Positions 8,142-20,171 of a stretch of DNA of 64,000 bases are shown here, piece after piece. Each line of letters starts with the position of its first letter. Position 1 is the first letter of the stretch. The translations under genes were made by a program, and so were the position numbers. Location of the stretch: assembly GCA_036563505.1 (NCBI GenBank), contig DATCMH010000010.1, positions 1-64,000 of the forward strand, in the 5' to 3' direction. Source of the stretch: DATCMH01 sp036563505. GTDB lineage: Bacteria; Pseudomonadota; Alphaproteobacteria; Rhizobiales; Beijerinckiaceae. A model generated the notes under the pieces. That model was given only the letters and a program-made list of their open reading frames with translations. It was not told the DNA's origin and made no database searches.

Positions 8142-8161
8142 AGGGCGCCCTCAGGCGCCCT
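8142..8161 (-). terminator. Hairpin at the gyrA 3' end
   Basis: GGGCGCC/GGCGCCC stem of 7 bp with a 4-base loop that includes the gyrA stop codon. No long T-run follows on the minus strand, so it may be a weak or bidirectional terminator between the convergent Uma2 gene and gyrA. Confidence 0.45.
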
Positions 8162-10904
8162 CCCCCACCTCGCTCTCGTCCTCGCCTTCGATGTGCTCGA
8201 CCGAGACGACGCGCTCGCCGCCGGCGGTGTTGAACAGGCGCACGCCCTTCGAAGCGCGGCTGACGATGCGGATCCCGTCGATGGGGATGCGGATCAGCTG
8301 GCCAGCGTTCGAGACCAGCATGATCTCGTCCGAGACCTCGACGGGGAAGGCCGCGACGAGGCGCCCGATCTCGCCGAGCTTCGTCGGATCAGTCGCCCGG
8401 ATGCCCTTGCCACCGCGCCCGGAGACGCGGAACTCGAAGGACGAGGAGCGCTTGCCGTAGCCGAACTCGCTCGCCGTGAGGACGAGCTGCTCCGCCGCGC
8501 CCATGGCCGTGTAGCGCTCGGGCGAGACGGACACGTCGCCCTCCTCCGCCTCCTCCATCTCGACGGTGGGCTCCTCGGGCTCCAAGTCCTCGCCGGTCGC
8601 GGCGCGCCGGATCGCGCCCGACTGCTTGAGGTAGGCCGCGCGCTCGGCAGGCGTCGCCTCGAAGTGCCGGAGAATGGCCAGCGAGATCACCTCATCGTCC
8701 TTGGCCAGCGAGATGCCCCGCACGCCCGTCGAGTCGCGGCCCTTGAAGACGCGCACCTCCGGCACGGCGAAGCGGATGCACTGCCCCTTCGTCGTCGTGA
8801 GGAGCACGTCGTCGCCCTCCGAGCAGATCTGCACGTCCACGATGTGGTCGCCCGGATCGAGCTTCATCGCGATCTTGCCGTTGCGGTTGACCTGGACGAA
8901 GTCGGACAGCTTGTTCCGGCGCACGTTGCCGGACGCGGTCGCGAACATCACGTCGAGCCGCTCCCAGGACGCTTCGTCCTCCGGCAGCGGCATGATCGTG
9001 GTGATGCGCTCGCCCGCCTGGAGCGGCAGCATGTTGACCAGCGCCTTGCCGCGGGCATTGGGCGCCGCGAGCGGCAGCCGCCACACCTTCTCCTTGTAGG
9101 CCTGGCCGCGGGAGGAGAAGAACAGCACCGGCGTGTGGGTGTTCGCCACGAAGAGCCGCGTGACGAAATCCTCCTCGCGGGTCTGCATGCCGGAGCGGCC
9201 CTTGCCGCCGCGGCGCTGCGCCCGGTAGGTCGAGAGCGGCACGCGCTTGATGTAGCCGGCATGAGACACGGTCACGACCATGTCCTCGCGCTGGATCAGG
9301 TCCTCGTCGTCGACGTCGGCGTCCCAGTCCAGGATCTGCGTGCGGCGCGGCGTGGCGAAGGCCTCCCGCACGGCCGCGAGTTCGTCCTTGATGATGCCCA
9401 TGATCCGGGCGCGGGAGCGCAGGATATCGAGGTAATCGGAGATCTCGTCCGCGAGCTTCTTCAGCTCGTCGCCGATCTCCTCGCGGCCGAGCGCCGTCAA
9501 GCGCTGGAGGCGTAACTCGAGGATGGCGCGCGCCTGAGCCTCGGAGAGGCGATAGGTGCCGTCTTCCGCCACACGGTGGCGCGGGTCGTCGACCAGAGCG
9601 ATGAGCGGCGCGATATCCTGCGCCGGCCAGTCCCGCCCCATCAGGGCTTCGCGGGCGGCGTTCGGATCGGGCGCCGTGCGGATCAGGCGGATGATCTCGT
9701 CGATGTTGGCCACCGCGATCGCGAGGCCGCAGAGAACGTGGGCGCGCTCGCGGGCCTTGCCGAGCAGGTGCTTCGTGCGGCGGGAGACCACCTCCTCGCG
9801 GAAGTCGACGAAGGCCTTGAGGAGGTCGCGGAGGGTCAACAGCTCCGGTCGGCCGCCGTTAAGCGCCACCATGTTGGCGCCGAAGGACGACTGGAGAGGC
9901 GTGTAGCGGTAGAGCTGGTTCAGCACCACTTCGGCGACGGCGTCGCGCTTGAGCTCGACCACGATGCGCATCCCGTCGCGGTCGGATTCATCGCGCAGGT
10001 CCGAGATGCCCTCGAGCTTCTTCTCGCGCACGAGGTCGGCGATCTTCTCGACGAGCGTCGCCTTGTTCACCTGGTAGGGGATCTCGGTGAAGATGATCGC
10101 CTCGCGCTCCTTGCGCACCTCCTCGATCGCGGACTTCGCCCGCATGATGATGGAGCCGCGGCCCGTCAGATAGGCTTGGCGGGCGCCGGTGCGGCCCATG
10201 ATGGAAGCGCCGGTCGGAAAGTCCGGGCCGGGCACGATGTCGATCAGAGCGTCGTCGGTGATCGTCGGATCGTCGATCAGCGCGCGGCAGGCGTCGATGA
10301 CCTCGCCGAGGTTGTGCGGCGGAATGTTGGTCGCCATGCCGACGGCGATGCCGCCGGCACCGTTGACGAGGAGGTTCGGGAAGCGCGCCGGCAGCACCGC
10401 CGGCTCGTGCTTCGACTCGTCGTAGTTCGGCAGGAAATCGACCGTGTCCTTGTCGATGTCCTCGAGCAGCGGCATGGCCGCCCGGGTCAGGCGGGACTCG
10501 GTGTAACGCATCGCCGCCGGCGGATCGCCGTCGACCGAGCCGAAATTGCCCTGGCCGTCGACGAGCATGACGCGGAGCGAGAAATCCTGCGCCATGCGCA
10601 CGAGGGCGTCGTAGATCGCCTGGTCGCCGTGCGGATGGTACTGACCCATCACGTCGCCGACGATGCGCGACGACTTCACGTGCTTCTTGTCCGGCGTATA
10701 GCCGCTCTCGTTCATCGCGTAGAGGATGCGGCGATGGACGGGCTTGAGGCCGTCGCGGGCGTCCGGCAGGGCGCGGGACACGATCACGCTCATCGCGTAA
10801 TCGAGGTAGGAGCGCCGCATCTCGTCGACGATGGAGACGGGCTTCACGTCGCTCGCCGGCGGCGGGGTGTCGGCGCCGGAGCGCGGGTCGTTCGAGTCGG
10901 TCAA
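8151..10904 (-). CDS. gyrA: DNA gyrase subunit A
   Basis: A 917-residue GyrA, the DNA-cleaving subunit of type II topoisomerase that introduces negative supercoils with GyrB. The breakage domain contains the catalytic Tyr134 in AAMRYTE, and the C-terminal part carries beta-pinwheel blades with the GyrA box QRRGGKG. The chosen start is a TTG at 10904 (MTDSNDP); upstream codons lack family similarity. In the quinolone-resistance region the residue matching E. coli Ser83 is Gln95 (GDQAIYD), while the acidic position (Asp99) is kept. An acidic insertion (EDLEPEEPTVEMEEAEEGD) sits between C-terminal blades. Confidence 0.95.
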   Translation of the reverse strand: MTDSNDPRSGADTPPPASDVKPVSIVDEMRRSYLDYAMSVIVSRALPDARDGLKPVHRRILYAMNESGYTPDKKHVKSSRIVGDVMGQYHPHGDQAIYDALVRMAQDFSLRVMLVDGQGNFGSVDGDPPAAMRYTESRLTRAAMPLLEDIDKDTVDFLPNYDESKHEPAVLPARFPNLLVNGAGGIAVGMATNIPPHNLGEVIDACRALIDDPTITDDALIDIVPGPDFPTGASIMGRTGARQAYLTGRGSIIMRAKSAIEEVRKEREAIIFTEIPYQVNKATLVEKIADLVREKKLEGISDLRDESDRDGMRIVVELKRDAVAEVVLNQLYRYTPLQSSFGANMVALNGGRPELLTLRDLLKAFVDFREEVVSRRTKHLLGKARERAHVLCGLAIAVANIDEIIRLIRTAPDPNAAREALMGRDWPAQDIAPLIALVDDPRHRVAEDGTYRLSEAQARAILELRLQRLTALGREEIGDELKKLADEISDYLDILRSRARIMGIIKDELAAVREAFATPRRTQILDWDADVDDEDLIQREDMVVTVSHAGYIKRVPLSTYRAQRRGGKGRSGMQTREEDFVTRLFVANTHTPVLFFSSRGQAYKEKVWRLPLAAPNARGKALVNMLPLQAGERITTIMPLPEDEASWERLDVMFATASGNVRRNKLSDFVQVNRNGKIAMKLDPGDHIVDVQICSEGDDVLLTTTKGQCIRFAVPEVRVFKGRDSTGVRGISLAKDDEVISLAILRHFEATPAERAAYLKQSGAIRRAATGEDLEPEEPTVEMEEAEEGDVSVSPERYTAMGAAEQLVLTASEFGYGKRSSSFEFRVSGRGGKGIRATDPTKLGEIGRLVAAFPVEVSDEIMLVSNAGQLIRIPIDGIRIVSRASKGVRLFNTAGGERVVSVEHIEGEDESEVGEGA

Positions 10905-11094
10905 GGCTGTTCTTTCGGATCGCGGCGCCGCTGGGCGGCACCCCTTGCAACGTCCTCCTGACAACGGTCTCGCGCGGAGCCGGGTCGAAGGACGAATCTC
11001 GCGGGAAAATCAGCCTTTTAGATGGGATATCGCGGCCCGTTTTGCAAGGCTCGCGGCGTCGCGGCCCACAGCACAAACCAGCACGGAAAACCGT

Positions 11095-11976
11095 TTACGA
11101 AGAAAAGGTTGGCGCGTACCGCACGAGGAGCGCCGTGGCGTCGTCGCTGCGCTTGAAGCGCGGCCAGCGCTGGCCGAGGGGATCAACCTCGGTTTCGAGG
11201 CGGCGCAGCTCCCGCGCCAGTCCCTCGAGACCGGATCCGGATGCGGCCTCCACGAGGTCGTCGGGGCTCATGCGGCTGTAGAGTTCGCAGAGCGCCGAGA
11301 AGCCGTCGGTCGCAAGCAGCAGGTCTCCCCCGGGCTTCAGCCTGGCCGTGCGATGGTCCAGGCGCTGCGCGACGTCGGGGTGCATGCCGAGGACCGTCGG
11401 TCCGGACCCGTCAACGTGGCGCTCGCGGTTTCGGCGCATGGCCGCGCGAAAGGCCGGGTGCGACCGCACCTCGTCCGGAGCAAGCCCCGTCGCGCGCAGG
11501 GTCTCGCCGGCGAGCCTGCTCTCCGCCTCCCGCAACGCCGCCGCTTCGCCGAGCGCCGCGACGGTGCCGTCCGGCTGCTCGACGTAAGCGACGGTGTCGC
11601 CGAGACTCCAACAATCGACGACGCCGTCGCGAGCGCGGATCAGCGTCAACGCGGCAGCCGGCCAGCTGGCCGGGTCGGCTCCGCGCGTCGACGGCGCAGT
11701 GGTCAGGAAGGCCGCGCGAGCCTCCGACAGGCCGCGCCGGACGAGGTCCGGCCCGTCTGCCGCGGAGGGAGCATGAGCGGCGAAGCGCCCGCTGACGAAG
11801 CGGACGAACCAGGTCGCATCGCTCGCCCCGCTCATGCAGGGCAGGTGGTCGGAGACGATGAAGCCGTCGATGACCCAGGCCCAAGCGCCTGCGCAGCCGA
11901 ATGCGTCCTCGTTGGCGCGCTCCGGCGCGCCGGCCCAGCTCAAGGAGTCGAGGATCGTGAGCACCGGGTTCCTCAT
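11095..11976 (-). CDS. PP2C-like protein phosphatase
   Basis: A 293-residue protein resembling PP2C-family metal-dependent Ser/Thr phosphatases. Aspartates likely to bind metal occur in NEDAFG and VIDGF near the N-terminus, in SLGDTVAYV in the middle, in LLLATDGFSAL, and in KRSDDATALLV near the end, the order expected for the family. The ATG at 11976 is preferred over a TTG four codons earlier. It lies about 190 bp upstream of gyrA on the same strand. No kinase or sensor partner is adjacent, so the target is unknown. Confidence 0.75.
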   Translation of the reverse strand: MRNPVLTILDSLSWAGAPERANEDAFGCAGAWAWVIDGFIVSDHLPCMSGASDATWFVRFVSGRFAAHAPSAADGPDLVRRGLSEARAAFLTTAPSTRGADPASWPAAALTLIRARDGVVDCWSLGDTVAYVEQPDGTVAALGEAAALREAESRLAGETLRATGLAPDEVRSHPAFRAAMRRNRERHVDGSGPTVLGMHPDVAQRLDHRTARLKPGGDLLLATDGFSALCELYSRMSPDDLVEAASGSGLEGLARELRRLETEVDPLGQRWPRFKRSDDATALLVRYAPTFSS

Positions 11977-12035
11977 CCATCTCGCCAAACGGCGGGGGCG
12001 GGGCGATAACGCGGCCGCGCCTTACGGTCCAGCCG

Positions 12036-12665
12036 ATGCTCTTCGACTACACCGCCGCAGCCCTCACGACATTGCTCGTCACGCTTGACCCGCCGGGGTT
12101 GGCCCCCGTCTTCCTCTCCGTGACCCGCGGCATGAGCCATGCCCAGCGCCGCGTCGTGGCGATGCGGGCCTCCGTCATCGCCTTCGCGATCCTCGGCTTC
12201 TTCGGCTTCGGCGGCGAAGCGCTCCTGCGGCTGCTCGGCGTCGGGCTGCCGGCCTTCCGCATCGCCGGCGGCTTGTTGCTCTTCTACATCGCCTTCGAAA
12301 TGGTGTTCGAGCGGCGCAACGAGCGCAAGCAGCACACGGCCGAGGAGGCGATCACCCGCGACCACGTGCGCAACGTCGCGGCCTTCCCGCTGGCGATCCC
12401 CCTGATGGCCGGGCCCGGCGCCATCACCGCGATGATACTGCTCGCGGGCCGCGCCGATTCGCGCGCTGACCACCTGGTCGTCCTGATCACGATCCTGGCC
12501 GTCGTCATCGCGCTGTGCTTCGCGACGTTCCTCATCGCCGAGCGGGTCTCGCGGCTCTTGGGCGTCACCGGCAACGTGGTGCTGTCCCGCCTCCTCGGCG
12601 TCATCCTGGCGGCGCTCGCCGTCCAGTTCGTCATCGACGGCAGCACGATGCTCGTGCGGGGCTGA
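12036..12665 (+). CDS. MarC-family inner-membrane protein
   Basis: A 209-residue protein of the MarC/UPF0056 family with about six hydrophobic segments. Recognisable features are TLLVTLDPPGLAPVFLSVT in the first helix, RIAGGLLLFYIAFEM in the third, and the segment FPLAIPLMAGPGAITAMILL. The family was once linked to multiple antibiotic resistance, but that link was not upheld for E. coli MarC and the function is unknown. It is transcribed away from the PP2C gene and converges on the M20 peptidase gene with a 7-base gap. Confidence 0.88.
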   Translation: MLFDYTAAALTTLLVTLDPPGLAPVFLSVTRGMSHAQRRVVAMRASVIAFAILGFFGFGGEALLRLLGVGLPAFRIAGGLLLFYIAFEMVFERRNERKQHTAEEAITRDHVRNVAAFPLAIPLMAGPGAITAMILLAGRADSRADHLVVLITILAVVIALCFATFLIAERVSRLLGVTGNVVLSRLLGVILAALAVQFVIDGSTMLVRG

Positions 12666-12672
12666 CGCCCTC

Positions 12673-13806
12673 TCAGAGCGTTTCGAGAAGGCGCTGCATG
12701 AGGGCACGGCGGGGCGCGAGGGACGAGATCAGGGCGTATTCCTGCAGCGTGTGGGCACCGTTGCCGTCGATCCCGAGCCCGTCGAGGGTAGGCGTGCCCA
12801 ATGCCGCCGTGAAGTTGCCGTCGGAGCCGCCCCCCGTGCGCGGGCAATCCTGGAGATCGAACCCGATCTCGGCGGCGAGCGCCCGGGCGCGCTCGAACAG
12901 CGCCGCGACACCTTCCGTGCGCTCGAAGGGCGGCCGGTTCATGCCCCCGCTCACCGTCACCCTGACATCCGGATCGCTGCTCGTCAGGCCGAGGAGCTTC
13001 GCCTCGTACTCCTCGCCGTCGACGACGCTGACGACGCGCAGGTCGATGCCGAAGCGGCAGTGCTGCGGGATGACGTTCGCCGCCGAGCCACCCTGGATCG
13101 TCCCGACCGTGGTCGTGACGCCGCGGGCGTAGTCGGTCAGGGCTTCGATGGCCAGGATCTGACGCGCAGCCTCGCGGATGGCGCTGCGCCCTTCCTCATG
13201 GCGGGCTCCGGAATGGGCGGGCCGACCCTCGACGTGCACGTCGAACCGGCCCACGCCTTTGCGGGAGGTGACGATGCGGCCGCCGTCGCGGGCCGGCTCC
13301 GTCACGAGGCAATAGGCCGCTCGCCGCCCCAGATCCTCGATGATGCCGCGGGTCGTGGGCGAGCCGATCTCCTCGTCGGGGGTCATCAGGAAGACGAGAG
13401 GGCGCTTGGCTGCGCCGGCGCGCGCGACGTCGAGGAAGGCTTGGAAAGCGAGATAGGCGCCGCCTTTCATGTCGTAGACGCCCGGCCCGTAGAGTCGATC
13501 GCCCTCGACCCGCACGGGCAGGTCGCGCTCGGTCGTCCCGAGGGGATGGACGGTGTCGAGGTGGCTTATGACGAGGGTGCCGGGCTCGTCCCGCTCAGGC
13601 CCGGCCCGGAGCACGAGCGTGTCGCCCAGGCCGTCCTTGCCGGCGATGCGTTCGAGCGTGACCGGCGCCGTCGTCGCCTGGACGGCGACGAGGTCCATCA
13701 CGCGGTTCACCGCGTCGGCCGCGTAGGTCGGGCTCTCGGTGCGCACCCAGGTGAGGAGGCCTTCGAGGGCAAGGTCATCCGCCGTCCGCGCCTGTACCTG
13801 ATCCAT
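12673..13806 (-). CDS. M20-family metallopeptidase (carboxypeptidase G2-like)
   Basis: A 377-residue zinc peptidase of family M20, closest in layout to glutamate carboxypeptidases. Metal-site motifs are ISHLDTVHP, GPGVYDMKGG, the catalytic pair in TPDEEIGS, and a late histidine in GNGAHTLQEY. The dimerisation domain follows the segment RPAHSG. No signal peptide is obvious, so a cytoplasmic role in hydrolysing N-acyl glutamate or folate-type substrates is possible. The substrate cannot be named from sequence alone. Confidence 0.87.
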   Translation of the reverse strand: MDQVQARTADDLALEGLLTWVRTESPTYAADAVNRVMDLVAVQATTAPVTLERIAGKDGLGDTLVLRAGPERDEPGTLVISHLDTVHPLGTTERDLPVRVEGDRLYGPGVYDMKGGAYLAFQAFLDVARAGAAKRPLVFLMTPDEEIGSPTTRGIIEDLGRRAAYCLVTEPARDGGRIVTSRKGVGRFDVHVEGRPAHSGARHEEGRSAIREAARQILAIEALTDYARGVTTTVGTIQGGSAANVIPQHCRFGIDLRVVSVVDGEEYEAKLLGLTSSDPDVRVTVSGGMNRPPFERTEGVAALFERARALAAEIGFDLQDCPRTGGGSDGNFTAALGTPTLDGLGIDGNGAHTLQEYALISSLAPRRALMQRLLETL

Positions 13807-13940
13807 CTCGCCGATCTCCGCCGCGCCGCCCGCTCCGGCGCGGCCCGGGGTTTCCGTCTTTACGCGGCAAAGATCAAGGGAGGCGGAACCAGCGCTCCCG
13901 TCCGCGGGTCATCAGATACTTCGTCAGCTCAGGATCCGGC

Positions 13941-14480
13941 ATGGACGAGATCGCGCCCTTCCTCGCCAACCTTCGTGTCTGGCCCCATGCCGCCGCCCTC
14001 GCGATGGCATACGCTCTGGCCCTTCCGATCGGCTGGGACCGGGAGCGCAACGAGCGCAGCGCCGGCCTTCGCACCTTCCCCCTGGTGGCCGTGGCGAGTT
14101 GCGGCTTCGTGCAGGCCACCGAGAACCTGATCGGCTCCTCCGCCGAGGCGCAGGCCCGGATCATCGAAGGCCTGATCACCGGCATCGGCTTCATCGGCGG
14201 CGGTGCCATCATCAAGCAGGCGGGCGCCGTTCAGGGCACAGCGACGGCGGCCGGCCTCTGGGCGACGGGCGCCATTGGCGCCGCGGTCGGACTCGGCAGC
14301 TATGACGTCGCCGTGGTCATCGCGCTGTTCACGATCTTCACCTTCCGCGGCCTCTCGCCGATCAAGGCGCAGAACAGCCCCGGCGATGATCTCGGCCCGC
14401 CGAGATCGTCTGCTCCCGAGACCCCGAGAAGCACGATCTCACGAAGCGAGAATCAGGACCGCAGCGCCAGGCGGGCGTAG
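13941..14480 (+). CDS. MgtC/SapB-family membrane protein
   Basis: A 179-residue protein with the MgtC/SapB domain: PIGWDRERNERSAGLRTFPL near residue 30, then GLITGIGFIGGGAIIKQ and TATAAGLWATGAIGAAVGLG. Four hydrophobic segments are visible, followed by a polar C-terminal tail. MgtC proteins affect magnesium-limited growth and ATP synthase activity in some pathogens; the role here is unknown. The 3' end overlaps the convergent frameshifted gene by 28 bp. Confidence 0.87.
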   Translation: MDEIAPFLANLRVWPHAAALAMAYALALPIGWDRERNERSAGLRTFPLVAVASCGFVQATENLIGSSAEAQARIIEGLITGIGFIGGGAIIKQAGAVQGTATAAGLWATGAIGAAVGLGSYDVAVVIALFTIFTFRGLSPIKAQNSPGDDLGPPRSSAPETPRSTISRSENQDRSARRA

Positions 14481-15126
14481 TGATAGCGGTAGCTCGTGCC
14501 GCCGAAGGGCAGGTCCACGCTCTCGACCGCGGCGACGTCGACCGGGACAGGATGGGAAAAGAGCGGCCCATCAGCGACGAAGGTGTGGAACTCGCCGTTC
14601 TCGCCACATGGATCGACCCCCGGCGGCAGGCTGTCGAGAAAGGCCTGGGTGTAGTGCCGTCCGGCGAAGGACGCGTCGAGCCAGCGGTCATCGGCGCAGA
14701 CGACGATCGGGCGATAGCCGAGGCGCAGGATTTCGGCGGCGAGCGCCTCCCGGTCCTCGAGCCAGAGCGGCAGGTGTGGCGTCACGCCGGCCGCTGCGCA
14801 GACCTTTTCCTCCCATTCGCGGTGGGGCGGGAGATCGATGTCGCCGAAGACGATGTCGGTGACGCCCCGCGTACGGAGCGCCCGCAAGGTGTCCACGAAG
14901 ACCGGCTCGTAATCCGACCAACTCGCTGCCGGACCGACGAGCTCGAGACCGAGCGCCTCGGCCTGCGCGCTCATCACATCCCGCGTGAGGGCGTGGGAGC
15001 GGGTGCGCGCTCTCCCGTCTCGTCGAACATGCTGACGAGGACGCGAACGTCGAGGCCGCGCTCCTTCGCCCACTGCAGGGCGAGGCAGCAATCCTTGCCG
15101 CCGCTCCACGAGATCGCGGCCGTCAT
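14453..15126 (-). pseudogene. Frameshifted Dph6-like ATP-pyrophosphatase (PP-loop) gene
   Basis: Reading from the ATG at 15126 gives a PP-loop start, MTAAISWSGGKDCCLALQWA, the nucleotide-binding motif SGGKD of adenine-nucleotide alpha-hydrolases. That frame reaches MFDETGE and then ends after about 50 codons. Homology continues in another frame with ARTRSHALTRDVMSAQAEAL, then VFGDID and the remainder to the stop at 14453. The break lies in GGAGA at 15011-15015; removing one GA dinucleotide restores a single frame. The intact product (about 223 residues) would resemble diphthine-ammonia ligase-like proteins, whose bacterial role is unknown. It is either a true lesion or a sequencing error. Confidence 0.82.
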
Positions 15127-15144
15127 GACGGGGCTCCGAACGTG

Positions 15145-15171
15145 CGAAAGGCCGCGACGCGAGCCGCGGCC
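15145..15171 (-). terminator. Probable terminator after ssb
   Basis: On the minus strand, GGCCGCG and CGCGGCC form a 7-bp stem with an 8-base loop, followed by TTTCG. It lies about 30 bases past the ssb stop codon. Confidence 0.6.
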
Positions 15172-15201
15172 CTGGGCAAGGTCGCCATGCGGCGCGACAT
15201 C

Positions 15202-15714
15202 CTAGAACGGGATGTCGTCGTCCAGGTCGTTGTAGCGCGAGCCCCCACCACCGCCGCCGCTCGACATCGCGGGGCGCTTCTCCATCGGTGAAGCGCGCCC
15301 GAAATCGCCGCCGCGGCTGACCTGGCCGGGTTCATCGTCCATGCCGCCGGACGAGGCTCCGCCTCGGCCATCGAGCAGGGTCAGCTCGCCGCGGAAGCGC
15401 TGCAGCACCACCTCGGTGGACTTGCGCTGGTTGCCATCCTTGTCCGTGTACTCACGGGTCTGGAGCTGGCCCTCGATGTAGACCTTCGAGCCCTTCTTCA
15501 GGAACTGCTCGGCCACGCGCCCGAGATTCTCGTTGAAGATGGCCACGTTGTGCCACTCGGTCTTCTCTTTGCGCTCGCCCGAGTTCTTGTCCTTCCAAGA
15601 CTCCGAGGTTGCGACGCTGAAGGTGACGACCGCGTCACCGGACGGCATGCGCCGCACCTCCGGGTCGCGCCCGAGATTGCCCACCAGAATCACCTTGTTG
15701 ACGCTGCCCGCCAT
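15202..15714 (-). CDS. ssb: Single-stranded DNA-binding protein
   Basis: A 170-residue SSB that coats single-stranded DNA in replication, recombination and repair. The N-terminal OB-fold covers about residues 1-110 (start MAGSVNKVILVGNLGRDPEV, with TEWHNVAIF). A glycine-rich linker follows, then the acidic tail DLDDDIPF, which recruits partner proteins. It is divergent from uvrA, and its promoter is overlapped by a LexA-type site, so SOS control is expected. Confidence 0.96.
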   Translation of the reverse strand: MAGSVNKVILVGNLGRDPEVRRMPSGDAVVTFSVATSESWKDKNSGERKEKTEWHNVAIFNENLGRVAEQFLKKGSKVYIEGQLQTREYTDKDGNQRKSTEVVLQRFRGELTLLDGRGGASSGGMDDEPGQVSRGGDFGRASPMEKRPAMSSGGGGGGSRYNDLDDDIPF

Positions 15715-15837
15715 CTCGCTCTCCTACCGTTCACGCTCACGGGGCTGCCGATCCAACTGTCTTGCGCCCGCGCCCTGACCGGCACAAGGCCGAACCACGG
15801 GTTCTCCGCCCTATGCACAGCAGCGCGCCACGGGCGT

Positions 15838-15852
15838 GTTCTACATTTGTTC
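15838..15852. promoter_or_regulatory. LexA (SOS) box at the ssb promoter
   Basis: A perfect GTTC-N7-GTTC direct repeat, the alphaproteobacterial LexA consensus. It overlaps the -10 and spacer of the deduced ssb promoter. Confidence 0.85.
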
Positions 15853-15866
15853 TCACAAAGCCGCAA
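15838..15866 (-). promoter_or_regulatory. ssb promoter
   Basis: On the minus strand, TTGCGG (15861-15866), a 17-base spacer and TAGAAC (15838-15843). The LexA box covers the -10 and half of the spacer, a standard repressed layout. Confidence 0.65.
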
Positions 15867-15907
15867 GCGCGAACGGCAGGCGTGACGCTTTGGCTGGGCG
15901 GCTTCGA

Positions 15908-15935
15908 TTGCCGATCGTACCTAGTTTGTTCTAAG
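15908..15935 (+). promoter_or_regulatory. uvrA promoter with a second LexA-like site
   Basis: TTGCCG (15908-15913), a 16-base spacer and TCTAAG (15930-15935). Inside it GTAC-N7-GTTC (15917-15931) differs from the LexA consensus by one base and covers the spacer and the start of the -10. Confidence 0.55.
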
Positions 15936-15997
15936 GTCAGCCGCGGTGCGGCGCCCCCTCCCCCGGCGACCGCGCCGTCTTACATGACGGGCGAGGC

Positions 15998-19003
<3,006 letters not shown>

Positions 19004-19172
19004 TCAGAGCCCTTCCAACGAGGGTCGGAGCCCGCCACTTGAGCATAGCCGAACTCTGCTTAATCGGCATAAAACCCTTACCCGACATAGTGTTGCCGCA
19101 TTGACTCGCGCCTGTGACGCGGCTTCTGTGGAGTGGTCGTGAGCCCGCTCCGCAAGCCGTGTTCGGAGTTTC

Positions 19173-20171
19173 GTGACAGCCGTGCGTTCCCGTGCCGCCC
19201 CTCTTCTCGCCTCTGCCGGCCGGCCCGCGCCGGCCTTGAAGGGGCGCGGCTCCTCCCTTGCCAAACCACTCGCCGGCGCGGCGGTGCTGGCGCTCATCGG
19301 CACCGGGGTTCTCGCCTACCTCGACCGATCGCAGCAGGCGCCCCCTTCGGCGCGAGCCGCTATCACGCCGGCCGTGACGCCGAAGCCAGCGCCGGCACCC
19401 GCGGTCGTGCAAAGACCCGCGGCTGTGCCCCAGCGTGCGACGGAGCTGGAACGGGTGCCGCCGAGCGCTCCCGCGGTGACACCCTCGTCCGAGGTCGCCT
19501 CCGCGACGCCAGCTCCTGCAACGCCTCCCGCGCCGACGACGCCCCCGAGCGCTCCCCTCGCGACGACGCCGGTGCCGCCAGTTCCGTCCGCCCCGCCCCC
19601 GGCCGCTGCGGTCCAGCCGCCCGCGCCCGCGCCACAAGTTCTCGCTGCCGTTCCGCCGCCCGGCGCCTCTGCTCCGGCCGTTCCCCTGGCCGCGCCCGAG
19701 CCGCCCAAAGCCGTCCCGACGCCTGGCGGCGTCGAGCTCGCGAAGAACGTCGACCTGTCGTGCCTGCCGGACACGCTGCGCAACGTGCTGGCCGACACCG
19801 CCGCGAAGTTCGGCAAGGTGACGGTGGTCTCGGCCCACGTGCTCAACACCGACAACCATTCGCCGGGCAGCACCCGCGAGAAGCTGCACCTCGACTGCAA
19901 GGCGGCCGATTTCCGCGTCCAGGCCGACGCGACAGAGGTGATGGCTTATCTGCGCAGCCGCCGGGAGCTCAACGGCATCAACAGCTACCGCAACGGCGTC
20001 TTCCATATCGACGTGCCGTCCCGCGAGGCCCGCACCACCGCCGGTCCGGCGCCTCGGGCCCGCTCGGCGAACCGGTCGACGCGCCAGGGCGAGGCTTCGC
20101 CTGAGCCGTCGGCTGAGACCCGGACGGCCGGGCCGGCGCTCACCGCCAATCCCCTCGGCACCGACCCCTGA
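19173..20171 (+). CDS. DUF882/YcbK-like M15 peptidase-fold envelope protein
   Basis: A 332-residue protein with one N-terminal membrane segment (about residues 32-50), a long proline/alanine-rich linker (about 55-185), and a C-terminal domain of the M15/YcbK type. Zinc-ligand positions can be traced in KLHLDCKAADFRV (His and Asp) and VFHIDV (His). The family is linked to peptidoglycan carboxypeptidases, and the linker suggests the domain reaches into the periplasm. A GGAG five bases before the GTG at 19173 supports the start. Catalytic activity is not proven by sequence. Confidence 0.75.
   Translation: MTAVRSRAAPLLASAGRPAPALKGRGSSLAKPLAGAAVLALIGTGVLAYLDRSQQAPPSARAAITPAVTPKPAPAPAVVQRPAAVPQRATELERVPPSAPAVTPSSEVASATPAPATPPAPTTPPSAPLATTPVPPVPSAPPPAAAVQPPAPAPQVLAAVPPPGASAPAVPLAAPEPPKAVPTPGGVELAKNVDLSCLPDTLRNVLADTAAKFGKVTVVSAHVLNTDNHSPGSTREKLHLDCKAADFRVQADATEVMAYLRSRRELNGINSYRNGVFHIDVPSREARTTAGPAPRARSANRSTRQGEASPEPSAETRTAGPALTANPLGTDP

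Noticed and set aside
8193..9515. 440-codon frame opposite gyrA
   Set aside because: Antisense shadow; gyrA occupies the same DNA in a confirmed frame.
15792..15804. GAAC-N5-GTTC palindrome between ssb and uvrA
   Set aside because: The spacing and orientation do not match the LexA direct repeat, and it does not overlap either deduced promoter.
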